A stretch of DNA of 64,000 nt from Kitasatospora papulosa (lineage in GTDB: Bacteria > Actinomycetota > Actinomycetes > Streptomycetales > Streptomycetaceae), in NCBI RefSeq assembly GCF_000717245.1, contig NZ_JNYQ01000009.1, forward strand, positions 177,998 to 241,997, in the 5' to 3' direction. Below are positions 33,144-43,674 of the stretch, piece after piece; position 1 is the first letter of the stretch; each line of letters opens with the position of its first letter. The translations under genes were made by a program, and so were the position numbers. The notes below the pieces were generated by a model. The model made no database searches, was not told the origin of the DNA, and saw nothing but the letters and a program-made list of their open reading frames with translations.

Positions 33144-34238
33144 ATGACAGATCAGCCCACCGGCGCCGGATCACGGATGTCCGACGAATCCCGTTCCGGA
33201 CGCGCGCCGAAGCCACGCAAGCGCCGCCGCGGTCTCAAGATCACCCTCGGGGTGCTCCTCGTCCTGCTCCTCGCGGGCGGCGGTGCCGCGTACTGGATGT
33301 ACCAGGACCTCGACGGCAACATCAAGGGCGTCGACATCGACAAGGCGCTCGGTGAGGACCGTCCCGAGAAGCTCCCCACCACCGGCCAGAACCTGCTGGT
33401 CCTCGGCTCCGACTCGCGTGCCGGGGCGGAGAACCAGGAACTCGGCGGGGGCGGGGCCGTCAGCGGTGCGCGCTCCGACACCGCGCTGGTCGTCCACATA
33501 CCCGAGGGCCGCACCGAGGCCGTCGCGGTCTCCATCCCGCGCGACACCCTGGTGACCCGGCCCGAGTGCACCAAGTCGGACGGCTCGACGATGGCGTCCG
33601 CCGAGCGCGTCATGTTCAACTCCGTGTACTCCCAGGTCGGTCCGGCCTGTGTGGTGAAGACGGTGGAGAAGATGTCCGGGGTCAGGATCGACCACTACCT
33701 GGAGATCAACTTCGCCGGGTTCAAGGACCTCGTCGACGCGATCGGCGGCGTCACCGTCAAGGTCGACGAACCGATCAAGGACAAGGCCTCCGGCCTCGAC
33801 CTGACCGCGGGTACGCACAAGCTCGACGGCACCCAGTCCCTCGCCTACGTCCGCACCCGGCACGGCGTCGGGGACGGCAGCGACCTCGGCCGCATCGGGC
33901 TCCAGCAGCAGTTCCTGCTCGCGCTGCTGACCGAGATCAAGTCGCAGGACCTGCTGGGCAGTCCGACGACGACGTACAAGATCGCCAACTCCGCGACCAA
34001 GTCGCTGACGACCGACGAGGGGCTCGCCTCGCTGACCTCGCTCAGCGAGTTCGCCCGCTCGATGAACGGCGTCGACCCCTCCTCGATGGAGACGATCATG
34101 CTGCCGGTCGCCTACGACAAGCAGGACCCGAACCGCGTGGTGGCCGCGGAGCCGCAGGCCGGCACCCTCTGGAAGGCGATCCGCTCGGACGGCACCATCC
34201 CGGAGTCGGCGAAGAAGTCTCCGGCCACCGGCGGCTGA
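33144..34238 (+). CDS. LCP (LytR-CpsA-Psr) family glycopolymer transferase
   Basis: A 364-residue type II membrane protein: a basic cytosolic tail (1-32), one membrane helix (about 33-52), then an extracellular LCP domain (80-340). LCP enzymes attach teichoic acids or other polymers to peptidoglycan. Visible conserved residues: D90 and R92 in LGSDSR, R110-D112 in ARSDTA, R133-D134 in SIPRDT, and the later FAGFKDLVDAIGGV and YVRTRHGVGDGSDLGRIGLQQQFL. Ends with a short Lys/Ser/Pro tail. It lies 17 bp before a small PIN-like gene. Confidence 0.94.
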   Translation: MTDQPTGAGSRMSDESRSGRAPKPRKRRRGLKITLGVLLVLLLAGGGAAYWMYQDLDGNIKGVDIDKALGEDRPEKLPTTGQNLLVLGSDSRAGAENQELGGGGAVSGARSDTALVVHIPEGRTEAVAVSIPRDTLVTRPECTKSDGSTMASAERVMFNSVYSQVGPACVVKTVEKMSGVRIDHYLEINFAGFKDLVDAIGGVTVKVDEPIKDKASGLDLTAGTHKLDGTQSLAYVRTRHGVGDGSDLGRIGLQQQFLLALLTEIKSQDLLGSPTTTYKIANSATKSLTTDEGLASLTSLSEFARSMNGVDPSSMETIMLPVAYDKQDPNRVVAAEPQAGTLWKAIRSDGTIPESAKKSPATGG

Positions 34239-34255
34239 CCTGGCATCCTTCAGGG

Positions 34256-34642
34256 ATGACAGGTGACAGGACCCTGGTGGTCGTCGATGCCGCCAACGTC
34301 GTGGGCTCCGTGCCCGACGGCTGGTGGAGGGACCGGCTCGGAGCGGCCGAGCGGCTGCGTGACTCGCTGGTCCCGTACGCCGCCGACGGGCTGCCGGGGC
34401 ACCCCGGCCCCGTCGAGCTCGTACTCGTCGTGGAGGGTGCCGCGCGCGGGGTCGCGTCCGTGCCCGAGGTGCGGGTGGAGGCGGCGCCGGGCAGCGGGGA
34501 CGATCTGATCGCCGGGCTGGCCGCCGCGGCCCGCGGCGTACGGTCCTGCGTCGTCGTGACGGCCGACCGGGAACTGCGGCGGCGGGCCGAGGCGTGCGGG
34601 GCCCGCTGCACGGGCCCTCGCACGGTACGGCCGCTGCCGTAG
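34256..34642 (+). CDS. Small NYN/PIN-like domain protein
   Basis: A 128-residue protein with the core of a PIN-type nuclease fold: VVVDAANVVGSVPDGWW (acidic first strand, about 8-24), AAPGSGDDLIAG (second acidic patch, about 79-90) and VVVTADRELRRRAEACGA (about 100-117). This resembles the YacP/NYN group of RNA-binding or RNase proteins; it is sometimes annotated as an NTP pyrophosphohydrolase, for which I see no motif. It starts 17 bp after the LCP gene on the same strand and is probably cotranscribed. Confidence 0.75.
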   Translation: MTGDRTLVVVDAANVVGSVPDGWWRDRLGAAERLRDSLVPYAADGLPGHPGPVELVLVVEGAARGVASVPEVRVEAAPGSGDDLIAGLAAAARGVRSCVVVTADRELRRRAEACGARCTGPRTVRPLP

Positions 34643-34662
34643 TCCCACGGCGCCCGGCAGGG

Positions 34663-36165
<1,503 letters not shown>

Positions 36166-36260
36166 CGGCGTACCTCCACGCACTCGTCGTGTACGCCATG
36201 ATTCGGACCCGGCAGCCGAGGCATGTCCGCGAACGCGTGGTATGCCCCGATTTCACGCGA

Positions 36261-36305
36261 ATGGGCCGGTCGGACCACCCCGGGTGGGGTGGGCGACCGG
36301 CCCAT
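36261..36305 (-). terminator. dxs terminator
   Basis: Arms of 12 nt (36261-36272 and 36294-36305) with an inner CCACCCC/GGGTGGGG-type stem form a strong hairpin 14 nt after the dxs stop on the minus strand. It isolates dxs from the permease gene. Confidence 0.8.
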
Positions 36306-36319
36306 GCCGTGCGTGCTGA

Positions 36320-38233
36320 TCAGTCGCGGGCGGGCTCCACGACGCGGCTCTCGTAGCGGCCGTCGAGCTTCGCGACCAGTCCGGTGACCTGACGGGCGAT
36401 GTCCGGTGCGGTCAGCCCGATCTCCACCATGACCTCACCGCGCGAGGCGTGGTCGAGGAACACCGGCGGGATGCCGAAGTCGCGCAGCGGCACGTCGACG
36501 CCGGCGTCACGCAGGGCCTGGGCGACGGCGGAGCCGACACCGCCGGCCCTGCTGTTGTCCTCGACGGTGACGACGACCCGGTGCTCGGCCGCCAGCGGGG
36601 CGAGCGCCTCGTCGACGGGCTTGACCCAGCGCGGGTCGACCACGGTCGTGGAGATGCCCTGGGCGTCCAGCAGGGCGGCGATCTCCAGGCACATCGGGGC
36701 GAGCGCGCCGACGGAGACGAGGAGCACGTCCGGCTCGTCCGTGCCCGGCGCGCGGAGCACGTCCATGCCGCCCACCGTGCCGACCGCCTTGACCGCGGGG
36801 CCGACGGCGCCCTTGGAGAAGCGGACGACGGTGGGTGCGTCGTCGACGGCCACGGCCTCGCGCAGCTGGGCGCGGACCTGGTCGGCGTCGCGCGGGGCGG
36901 CGATGCGCAGGGTCGGCACGCACTGCAGGATCGACATGTCCCACATGCCGTTGTGCGAGGCGCCGTCCGTGCCCGTGACACCGGCCCGGTCCAGGACGAA
37001 GGTCACACCGCACCTGTGCAGGGCGACGTCCATCAGGACCTGGTCGAAGGCGCGGTTCAGGAAGGTCGCGTACACCGCGAAGACGGGGTGCAGCCCGCCG
37101 GTGGCCAGGCCGGCCGCGGAGACCGCGCCGTGCTGCTCGGCGATCCCGACGTCGTAGATCCGGTCCGGGAAGGCCTCCTCGAACTTGCCGAGGCCCACGG
37201 GCTGGAGCATGGCCGCGGTGATGGCGACGATGTCCTCGCGCTCGTGGCCGAGCTTGACCATCTCCTCGCCGAAGACCGACGTCCAGTCGAGCCCCGAGGT
37301 GGAGATCGGCAGGCCGGTGTCCGGGTGGATCTTGCCGACCGCGTGAAAGCGGTCCGCCTCGTCCTGGAGGGCCGGGGTGTAGCCGCGGCCCTTCTCGGTG
37401 AGGCAGTGCACGATGACCGGGCCGCCGAAGCGCTTGGCCCGCTGGAGGGCGGACTCCAGGGCCTCGATGTCGTGGCCGTCGATGGGGCCGACGTACTTCA
37501 GGCCGAGGTCCTCGAACATGCCCTGCGGGGCGATGAAGTCCTTGAGGCCCTTCTTGGCGCCGTGCAGGGTCTCGTACAGCGGCCTGCCGACGACCGGTGT
37601 GCGCTCCAGGAGGTCCTTGCCGCGGGCGAGGAACCGCTCGTACCCGTCGGTGGTCCGCAGGGTGGCGAGGTGGTTCGCGAGGCCGCCGATGGTCGGGGCG
37701 TAGGAGCGCTCGTTGTCGTTGACGACGATGACGAGGGGGCGGTCCTTGGCGGCGGCGATGTTGTTCAGCGCCTCCCAGGCCATACCGCCGGTGAGCGCGC
37801 CGTCACCGATGACGGCGACGACGTGGTCGTCCTTCTTGAGGACCTCGTTGGCCTTGGCGAGGCCGTCGGCCCAGCCGAGCACCGTCGAGGCGTGGGAGTT
37901 CTCGATGACGTCGTGCTCGGACTCCGCGCGGGAGGGGTACCCGGAGAGTCCGCCCTTGCTCTTGAGCTTCGAGAAGTCCTGCCGGCCGGTGAGCAGCTTG
38001 TGCACGTAGCTCTGGTGGCCGGTGTCGAAGAGGACCTTGTCCTGCGGGGACTCGAAGACGCGGTGCAGGGCGATGGTCAGCTCGACCACACCCAGGTTCG
38101 GGCCGAGGTGGCCACCGGTCTTGGACACCGCCTCGACGAGGAAGGTACGGATCTCCCCGGCGAGCTGGTCCAGCTGCTCGGAGTCGAGCCGGTCCAGGTC
38201 GCGCGGTCCCCTGATGCGGGTCAGCAGATCCAC
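36320..38233 (-). CDS. dxs: 1-deoxy-D-xylulose-5-phosphate synthase
   Basis: A 637-residue thiamine-diphosphate enzyme joining pyruvate and glyceraldehyde 3-phosphate, the first step of the MEP isoprenoid pathway. Motifs: GHQSYVHKLLTGR (about 72-84), the ThDP-binding VIGDGALTGGMAWEALNN...NDN stretch (about 140-175), and the transketolase central segment with DVGIAEQHGAVSAAGLA (about 365-381). The length is normal. GTG 38233 has GGAGG 5 nt upstream. It sits between two hairpins and so forms its own transcription unit. Confidence 0.96.
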   Translation of the reverse strand: MDLLTRIRGPRDLDRLDSEQLDQLAGEIRTFLVEAVSKTGGHLGPNLGVVELTIALHRVFESPQDKVLFDTGHQSYVHKLLTGRQDFSKLKSKGGLSGYPSRAESEHDVIENSHASTVLGWADGLAKANEVLKKDDHVVAVIGDGALTGGMAWEALNNIAAAKDRPLVIVVNDNERSYAPTIGGLANHLATLRTTDGYERFLARGKDLLERTPVVGRPLYETLHGAKKGLKDFIAPQGMFEDLGLKYVGPIDGHDIEALESALQRAKRFGGPVIVHCLTEKGRGYTPALQDEADRFHAVGKIHPDTGLPISTSGLDWTSVFGEEMVKLGHEREDIVAITAAMLQPVGLGKFEEAFPDRIYDVGIAEQHGAVSAAGLATGGLHPVFAVYATFLNRAFDQVLMDVALHRCGVTFVLDRAGVTGTDGASHNGMWDMSILQCVPTLRIAAPRDADQVRAQLREAVAVDDAPTVVRFSKGAVGPAVKAVGTVGGMDVLRAPGTDEPDVLLVSVGALAPMCLEIAALLDAQGISTTVVDPRWVKPVDEALAPLAAEHRVVVTVEDNSRAGGVGSAVAQALRDAGVDVPLRDFGIPPVFLDHASRGEVMVEIGLTAPDIARQVTGLVAKLDGRYESRVVEPARD

Positions 38234-38356
38234 CCGTGCCTCCTTGCGTGTGAGCTGGTCGAGCGAGTCGATCCGATGAGTCTAATGTTCCGCCGGCGGA
38301 CCCGGTCATCGGGCGGCGCATTCAGCCGCACCGCGCCGGGCGCGCCGGACGCGCAG

Positions 38357-38386
38357 GTGCCCGGCACCGCGGAGGGTGCCGGGCAC
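38357..38386 (-). terminator. xylFGH operon terminator
   Basis: A 12-bp perfect stem (38357-38368 and 38375-38386) with loop GCGGAG lies 19 nt after the xylH stop on the minus strand, 124 bp before dxs. Confidence 0.8.
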
Positions 38387-38405
38387 GTGTGCGCAGGTAC
38401 GACGG

Positions 38406-39683
38406 TCAGGCGCGGCCGGCCGTCTTCTGCGTCTTGCGGGTGATGGAGTCGATGACGACCGTGATGAGAAGAACAGCACCGGTGATCATGTAGTTGATCG
38501 GCGTGGCGATGCCTTCCAGCGCGAGGCCGTACTGGATCGACACGATCACCATGACGCCGAGCAGGGCGTTCCAGGTGCGTCCCCGGCCTCCGAAGAGGCT
38601 GGTGCCGCCGATGACGGCCGCGGCGATGACGTTCATCAGGAGATCACCGGCACCGGAGCCCTGGTTGGCCGCCGCGATCTTGGACGCCCAGAAGAGGCCG
38701 CCGATCGCCGCGAAGGTGCCCGCGATGGAGAAGACCGAGACGCGGATCGCGGTGACGTTGATGCCGGCGCGCCGGGAAGCCTCGACGCTGCCGCCGAGCG
38801 CGAAGATCTTCCGGCCGTAGGAGGTGCGGCGCAGGACGAAGTCCGTACCGACCAGGACGATCAGGAAGAGGACCAGGGCCAGCGGGAGACCGCGGTACTG
38901 GTTGAACATGAACGCGGCGCCGAAGGCGAACACCGCGAGCGCGACGGTGCGGACCACGATGTCGACGAGCGGCCGCGCGGGGATGCCCGCGGCCTCGCGG
39001 CGGCGGGTGTCCAGGAAGGCGGAGAGGAAGTAGGCGACCACCGCGACGGCGGCGAGGCCGTAGGCGGCGGCGACGTCCGAGAAGTAGTACGTGGTCAGGT
39101 TGCCGACGACGCCGTCGCTGTCCAGGTTGATCGTGCCGGTGTCACCGAGCAGCTGGAGCATGAAGCCCAGCCAGAACAGCAGCCCGGCGAGGGTCACCGC
39201 GAAGGCGGGGGCGCCTATCCGTGCGAAGAAGAAGCCGTGGATGGCTCCGATGACCGCGCCGCTGAGGACGGCGACGAGTATGGCGAGCCACTCGTTCATG
39301 CCGTGGGTGACGCTGAGCACGGCGACGACCGCGCCCGAGACGCCGCTGACCGAACCGACCGAGAGGTCGATCTCGCCGAGCAGCAGCACGAAGATGATGC
39401 CGACCGCCATCATGCCGGTCGCCACCATGGTCACGGCGATGTCGCTGACGTTCTTCGCCGAGAGGAACTCGGAGTTCAGGCTCTGGAAGACGACGCAGAT
39501 GATGATCAGGCCGATGATCACGGGGATCGAGCCGAGGTCACCGCCGCGCATCTTGCGCTTGAACTCGGTGATGTAGCCGCCGAGGCCCTGCTCGCGCACG
39601 AGGAGCCGGGGGTCGACCACGGTGTCGGCGCCCTTGGCCGCCTCCGGGTTGACCACTGCGGTGGACGTCTTGTCGGTTGTCAC
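38406..39683 (-). CDS. xylH: Xylose ABC transporter permease XylH
   Basis: A 425-residue membrane permease of the CUT2 sugar ABC family with about 10 helices. Family markers are GIIFVLLLGEIDLSVGSVSGVSGAVVAVL (about 95-125), 'AIGGLFWASKIAAANQGSGAGDLLMNVIAAAVIGGTSLFGG' with the CUT2 EAA-like loop, and the terminal 'YMITGAVLLITVVIDSITRK'. GTG 39683 overlaps the xylG stop as GTGA, so the two are coupled. I assign xylose by recalled synteny with S. coelicolor SCO6009-SCO6011 next to rok7B7. Only one permease gene is present, as in other CUT2 systems. Confidence 0.93.
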   Translation of the reverse strand: MTTDKTSTAVVNPEAAKGADTVVDPRLLVREQGLGGYITEFKRKMRGGDLGSIPVIIGLIIICVVFQSLNSEFLSAKNVSDIAVTMVATGMMAVGIIFVLLLGEIDLSVGSVSGVSGAVVAVLSVTHGMNEWLAILVAVLSGAVIGAIHGFFFARIGAPAFAVTLAGLLFWLGFMLQLLGDTGTINLDSDGVVGNLTTYYFSDVAAAYGLAAVAVVAYFLSAFLDTRRREAAGIPARPLVDIVVRTVALAVFAFGAAFMFNQYRGLPLALVLFLIVLVGTDFVLRRTSYGRKIFALGGSVEASRRAGINVTAIRVSVFSIAGTFAAIGGLFWASKIAAANQGSGAGDLLMNVIAAAVIGGTSLFGGRGRTWNALLGVMVIVSIQYGLALEGIATPINYMITGAVLLITVVIDSITRKTQKTAGRA

Positions 39684-40459
39684 TTCTGGGCCTCCGCGTT
39701 GCGCGCCGCACGACGGGTCACGGCGTTCTCCGTGGCACCCGTGATGGCGGAGATGATCTCTTCCTGCGAGGTGGTCTTCACGTCGAAGACCCCGTTGTTC
39801 CGGCCCAGCCGGAGCACGGCGACCTTGTCGGCGACGGCCTTCACGTCGGCCATGTTGTGGCTGATGAGGATGACCGCGTGGCCTCGCTCGCGCAGCCGCT
39901 CGACGAGGTCGAGGACCTGCGCGGTCTGCTCGACGCCGAGGGCGGCGGTGGGCTCGTCGAGGATGACGAGCTTGGGCTCGCCCAGCATAGAGCGGGCGAT
40001 GGCGACCGTCTGGCGCTGACCGCCGGAGAGTGACGCGATCGGGATGCGGACACTGGGGATGCGGATCGACAGCGTGCTGAGGAGCTCGCGCGAACGCCGC
40101 TCCATCTCGACCTCGTCGAGGATTCCGAACTTGCGGAGCTCCCGTCCGAGGTAGAGGTTGCCGACGACGTCGATGTTGTCGCAGAGCGCGAGGTCCTGGT
40201 AGACGGTCGCGATCCCCAGGTTCTGGGCGTCGTGCGGCTTGTTGATCTGGACGGCCCGGCCGTCCCACTCGATGACACCGTCATCGATGGGGTGCACTCC
40301 GGCGATCGTCTTGACCAGCGTTGATTTACCGGCTCCGTTGTCACCCACCAGGGCGACCACCTCACCGGCGTGGACCTCAAGCTCTACGTCGGTGAGCGCC
40401 TGGACGGCACCGAATCGCTTGGAGACCCCTCGCAACGCCAACACGGGCGTAGCGGACAC
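39680..40459 (-). CDS. xylG: Xylose ABC transporter ATP-binding protein XylG
   Basis: A 259-residue ABC ATPase with Walker A GDNGAGKST (about 38-46), Q-loop YQDLAL, signature SLSGGQRQ (about 148-155), Walker B KLVILDEP and the H-loop SHNMADV. It has a single nucleotide-binding domain, whereas most CUT2 transporters (XylG, RbsA of E. coli) have two fused; two copies must dimerise. GTG 40459 has GAAGGAG 9 nt upstream; the ATG at 40468 sits too close to that site. It overlaps xylH downstream by 4 nt. Confidence 0.92.
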   Translation of the reverse strand: MSATPVLALRGVSKRFGAVQALTDVELEVHAGEVVALVGDNGAGKSTLVKTIAGVHPIDDGVIEWDGRAVQINKPHDAQNLGIATVYQDLALCDNIDVVGNLYLGRELRKFGILDEVEMERRSRELLSTLSIRIPSVRIPIASLSGGQRQTVAIARSMLGEPKLVILDEPTAALGVEQTAQVLDLVERLRERGHAVILISHNMADVKAVADKVAVLRLGRNNGVFDVKTTSQEEIISAITGATENAVTRRAARNAEAQK

Positions 40460-40560
40460 GTGAACCATCTCCTTCGCCGCCTGACCCGGCGGGGATGCCG
40501 CGCCTGGGGGAAGGCGCGGTGGTCGAGCAGAAGAATTGTGGAAGATCCGAGGCGTTCCGT

Positions 40561-40606
40561 CCGGCGCCCCGCCCGGTAGCGGGACAGTTGGTGGGCGGGG
40601 CGCCGG
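40561..40606 (-). terminator. Intra-operon hairpin between xylF and xylG
   Basis: A 14-bp perfect stem (40561-40574 and 40593-40606) with an 18-nt loop lies 56 nt after the xylF stop and about 100 nt before xylG. It can stop part of transcription or protect the 3' end of xylF mRNA, giving more binding protein than ATPase and permease, the usual ratio for ABC uptake systems. Confidence 0.7.
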
Positions 40607-40662
40607 ACAGGCTTCGGGGCCGCCCGACGGGGCCGTGGAGGGCCTGCCGGGCGGTTCGGGGC

Positions 40663-41772
40663 CTACTTCAGGCCCGCGGCGTCGCAGGCGGCCTTGTACT
40701 TGGCCGAGCAGATCTCGTCGAGCGTCCAGATGCCGTCCTTGAGGACGGTCTCCTTGATGTTGTCCTTGGTCAGCGAGACGACCGGGACGAGGACGGTGGC
40801 GATGCCCTTCGTGCCGGCGTTGTCGACCTTGGACGTGGCGATGCTGTCGAGCTTCTCGCCCTTGGCGAGCGCGACGGCCATCTCCGCGGCGACGATGCCC
40901 TCCTGCGGGTAGGGCTTGTAGACGCTCATGAACTGCTCACCGGTGACGATGCGCTGCACACCCGCGAGTTCGGCGTCCTGGCCGGTGACCGGCGGGAGCT
41001 TGGAGAGCCCGGCGGACTTGAGGGCCTGGATGATGCCGCCGGCCATGCCGTCGTTGGCGGAGTAGACGCCGGCGATCTTGTCCTTGCCCAGAGCGGTGAT
41101 CGCGCCCTCCATGTTGGAGTTGGCGTTCTCCGGCTTCCACTCCTTGGTGTCGTACTCCTTGCCGTAGGTCACCTTGCCGTCGAGGACCGACTTGGCGCCC
41201 TTCTTGAAGAGCGCGGCGTTCGGGTCGGTGATCGAGCCGTTCATCATCACGACGGTGGGCTTGGCGGCGTCGCCCAGGGCCTCCAGCAGGGCCTTGCCCT
41301 GCACGCGGCCGACCTCTTCGTTGTCGAAGGAGGTGTAGGCGTCGATCGGGCCCTCGGCGAGGCGGTCGAAGGCGACGACGGGGATGCCCGCGTCCTTGGC
41401 CTTCTTCACGCTGTTCTCGATGGCCTTGGCGTCCACCGCGTCGATGATGAGCGCGTCGACCTTGCCCGTGATCATGGTGTCGACCTGCTGCGCCTGCAGC
41501 GTGGCGTCCTGCCTGGCGTTGGCGTAGACGACCTCCGCCTTGCCGCCGGTGAGCTCGCCGACCTTCTTCTCGATGATCGGCTTGTCGAACTTCTCGTAAC
41601 GGGCCGTGACGTTCTCGGGAAGAAGCAGGCCGATCTTGAGGTCGTCGCCCTTCTTCGCCGAGTCGGAGCTGGTCTTGTCGCCCGACTCCTTGGCGCTTCC
41701 GCACGCCGCGAGCGAGACGGCCATGGTGGTGGCGGCAACGGCAACGGCGGCACGACGCATACGCGTGTTCAT
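40663..41772 (-). CDS. xylF: Xylose ABC transporter substrate-binding lipoprotein XylF
   Basis: A 369-residue periplasmic-binding-type lipoprotein: signal segment with lipobox VSLAAC (Cys at about residue 24), then a Ser/Lys linker. The body has the two-lobe sugar-binding fold of the ribose/xylose class (DLKIGLLLPENVTARYEKFDKPIIEKKV, then DALIIDAVDAKAIENSVKKAKDAGIPVVAFDRLAEGP and 'VYSANDGMAGGIIQALK'). It captures D-xylose for XylGH. ATG 41772 has GGGAGG 6 nt upstream. It is the first gene of xylFGH, next to its regulator rok7B7. Confidence 0.94.
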   Translation of the reverse strand: MNTRMRRAAVAVAATTMAVSLAACGSAKESGDKTSSDSAKKGDDLKIGLLLPENVTARYEKFDKPIIEKKVGELTGGKAEVVYANARQDATLQAQQVDTMITGKVDALIIDAVDAKAIENSVKKAKDAGIPVVAFDRLAEGPIDAYTSFDNEEVGRVQGKALLEALGDAAKPTVVMMNGSITDPNAALFKKGAKSVLDGKVTYGKEYDTKEWKPENANSNMEGAITALGKDKIAGVYSANDGMAGGIIQALKSAGLSKLPPVTGQDAELAGVQRIVTGEQFMSVYKPYPQEGIVAAEMAVALAKGEKLDSIATSKVDNAGTKGIATVLVPVVSLTKDNIKETVLKDGIWTLDEICSAKYKAACDAAGLK

Positions 41773-41891
41773 TTCGAACCTCCCTGACGAGGCCGCGACG
41801 TTGCGGCCGAGGTGGCTGGAAGTCAACTCGGCCCCAGGGGCGACGTCAAGGAGTAAATTCTTAACGAGATGACAACGGTGCCATTCGTTAT
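41773..41891 (-). promoter_or_regulatory. xylF promoter region with TAACGA/TCGTTA dyad
   Basis: This 119-bp AT-richer interval between rok7B7 and xylF holds an inverted repeat TAACGA (41862-41867) / TCGTTA (41885-41890) with a 17-nt spacer, and a TAAATTCTTAA stretch suited to a promoter. In S. coelicolor Rok7B7 represses xylFGH, so a ROK operator is expected here. The dyad is a candidate only. Confidence 0.5.
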
Positions 41892-43112
41892 CTAAGTGAA
41901 GGCAGGAGTCGCCGCGGGAAGGGTGCTCTCCAAAAGGGTCGAATCCCCCATCTCGCTGAGCACGAGGGCCAGCGCCCCCAGCACCTCGGCCCGCCCGCCG
42001 AGGGCCCCGGGGAGCACCGAGAGCTGCCGCGCGGCACTGGGGATGGCGTAGCGCGAGACCGAGTCCCGGATGGGCGCCAGCACCAACTCACCCGCCTCCG
42101 CGAGGGATCCGCCGAGCACGACCCGGCTGGGATTGAGCAGGTTGCACAGGTTCGCCACGCCGCTTCCGATGTGCCGGCCGACGTCCCCGATGACCCTGCG
42201 GCACCCCGGATCGCCCTCCCGGGCCAGCTGGACCATCCGTTCCATGGTGAGGTCGGAGCCGTGGCTGGGCTTCAGGAGCGGCAGGACGTACCGGGCGGCG
42301 GTGAAGGTCTCCAGGCAGCCGCGGTTCCCGCAGCGGCAGACCGGGCCCGATTCGTCGAGGGTGATGTGGCCGATCTCGCCGGCCGTGCCCCCGGGGCCCC
42401 GGTAGATGTGCCCGTCGATCACCAGACCGGCGCCGACACCGCTGGCGACCTTGATGTACGCGAGATCCTTGACGCCCCTCCCGCTGCCCCAGACGAGCTC
42501 GCCGAGCGCCCCGAGGTTGGCGTCGTTGTCCACGTACACGGGCACCCCGAGGCGTCCGGCGAGCTCCTGGCTGGGGTTGATGCCCGTCCAGCCCGGCAGG
42601 ATCGAGGTGGATCCCAGCGTGCCCGACTCGACGTCGATGGGGCCCGGTACGCCGAGGCCGACGCCGATGACCTTCTCGGGGCTGATGCCGGTGGTCTCGA
42701 TCAGACGGTTGACCAGCTGTTCCGCCCGCCCGAAGCCCTCGGCCGACGAGGCGTCCACGTCGAGCGGCTCGGATTCCTCGGCCAGCACCTGGTGGGCCAG
42801 GTTCCCGATGGCCACCCGAAGGTGCGTATGACCGAAATCGACCCCTATGACGATGCCCGCGTCCCCGCTGAGGGAGACACTCCGGGCCCTGCGCCCGCCG
42901 GCCGAGGTGGGGGTCACCTCGACCGTGCCGCCGTCCTTGAGTTCACGCACGATGTTGGAGACGGTGGCCGCGGAAAGGCCCGTGCTTCTGGCGATCTCGG
43001 CCTGGGTCAGCGACCCCGCCATCCGTACGGCACGTACGACCCGCTCAAGGTTGGCCCGATGCAGAGACGTCTGCGACCCCGGAGTCTCCATCGACTCACT
43101 CACTCCTGCCAT
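41892..43112 (-). CDS. rok7B7: ROK family transcriptional regulator Rok7B7
   Basis: A 406-residue regulator from ATG 43112. The N-terminal winged helix (LHRANLERVVRAVRMAGSLTQAEIARSTGLSAATVSNIVRELKDGGTV) is followed by a ROK sugar-kinase-like domain: VIGVDFGHTHLRVAIG, VGLGVPGPIDVESGTLG, DNDANLGALGELVWG and the zinc motif CRCGNRGCLETF. It regulates xylose uptake and influences carbon repression and antibiotics in S. coelicolor. Its placement upstream of xylFGH, same strand, matches that organism. Starts at 43124, 43103 (GTG) or 43091 are also possible; no ribosome site is decisive. It does not appear to encode a glucokinase. Confidence 0.93.
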   Translation of the reverse strand: MAGVSESMETPGSQTSLHRANLERVVRAVRMAGSLTQAEIARSTGLSAATVSNIVRELKDGGTVEVTPTSAGGRRARSVSLSGDAGIVIGVDFGHTHLRVAIGNLAHQVLAEESEPLDVDASSAEGFGRAEQLVNRLIETTGISPEKVIGVGLGVPGPIDVESGTLGSTSILPGWTGINPSQELAGRLGVPVYVDNDANLGALGELVWGSGRGVKDLAYIKVASGVGAGLVIDGHIYRGPGGTAGEIGHITLDESGPVCRCGNRGCLETFTAARYVLPLLKPSHGSDLTMERMVQLAREGDPGCRRVIGDVGRHIGSGVANLCNLLNPSRVVLGGSLAEAGELVLAPIRDSVSRYAIPSAARQLSVLPGALGGRAEVLGALALVLSEMGDSTLLESTLPAATPAFT

Positions 43113-43674
43113 ATTCTCCAACATGTGAACCCTAAGCTGAGCGTTTTGGGGTGCCCCCCGTCAAGACCTTGAGCAGCCGGAGCCTCCGATGAGCACGACA
43201 CTCCGCTTCTCGGCCGGAACTCGGCCGAAGCCCTGACCTCCGCCTGAAACTCTCGAACGAAGACCCGCGTATCCGGCGGCGGAGGCCCACGGCCGTCGGC
43301 CACCAAGTCCTCAAGGGTCGAGAACCAGCCATTCGTCACGCCCCGACAAGCACGGGCCCCACACACCCGGAGCGCGACGACGGCGCCACGGACCACTGCT
43401 CACCTGCGCCTCCTCACGTCAATCGATTTTTTCGAGACATGGTCGAGACGTTCGAGAATTTTTACCTCCCCATGAGGCCTTCTTGACAACTAAGTTGACC
43501 GGGCACACCTGAGCTCGTGCAGAGCTCGGCGTGCGGCGACGTACGAGCGGGGGCGAGCGTCAACGGGGAGGTGTCATCCGGGGCCGGAAACGGCCGTCCG
43601 TGCATTGCGCACTCCTCCACACCCCTGCCTCGGCCGCCTGCAAGGTCCCTCCCGGCGTGACCGAAGGAGCCCCC
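43113..43674. other. 562-bp interval with divergent promoters; no convincing gene
   Basis: It lies between rok7B7 (minus) and a plus-strand wall-hydrolase gene. A minus-strand 98-codon ORF (43100-43396) has mixed codon quality and overlaps the rok7B7 start, so I do not call it. Around 43425-43500 the DNA is unusually AT-rich, with TCGATTTTTTCGAGA, repeated TCGAGA and TTGACAACTAAG, probably the promoter/operator of the downstream gene. A strong AAGGAG ribosome site ends it. Confidence 0.5.

Noticed and set aside
43100..43396. A 98-codon minus-strand ORF upstream of rok7B7
   Set aside because: It overlaps the rok7B7 start, has mixed codon bias and no recognisable motif; possible but unsupported.
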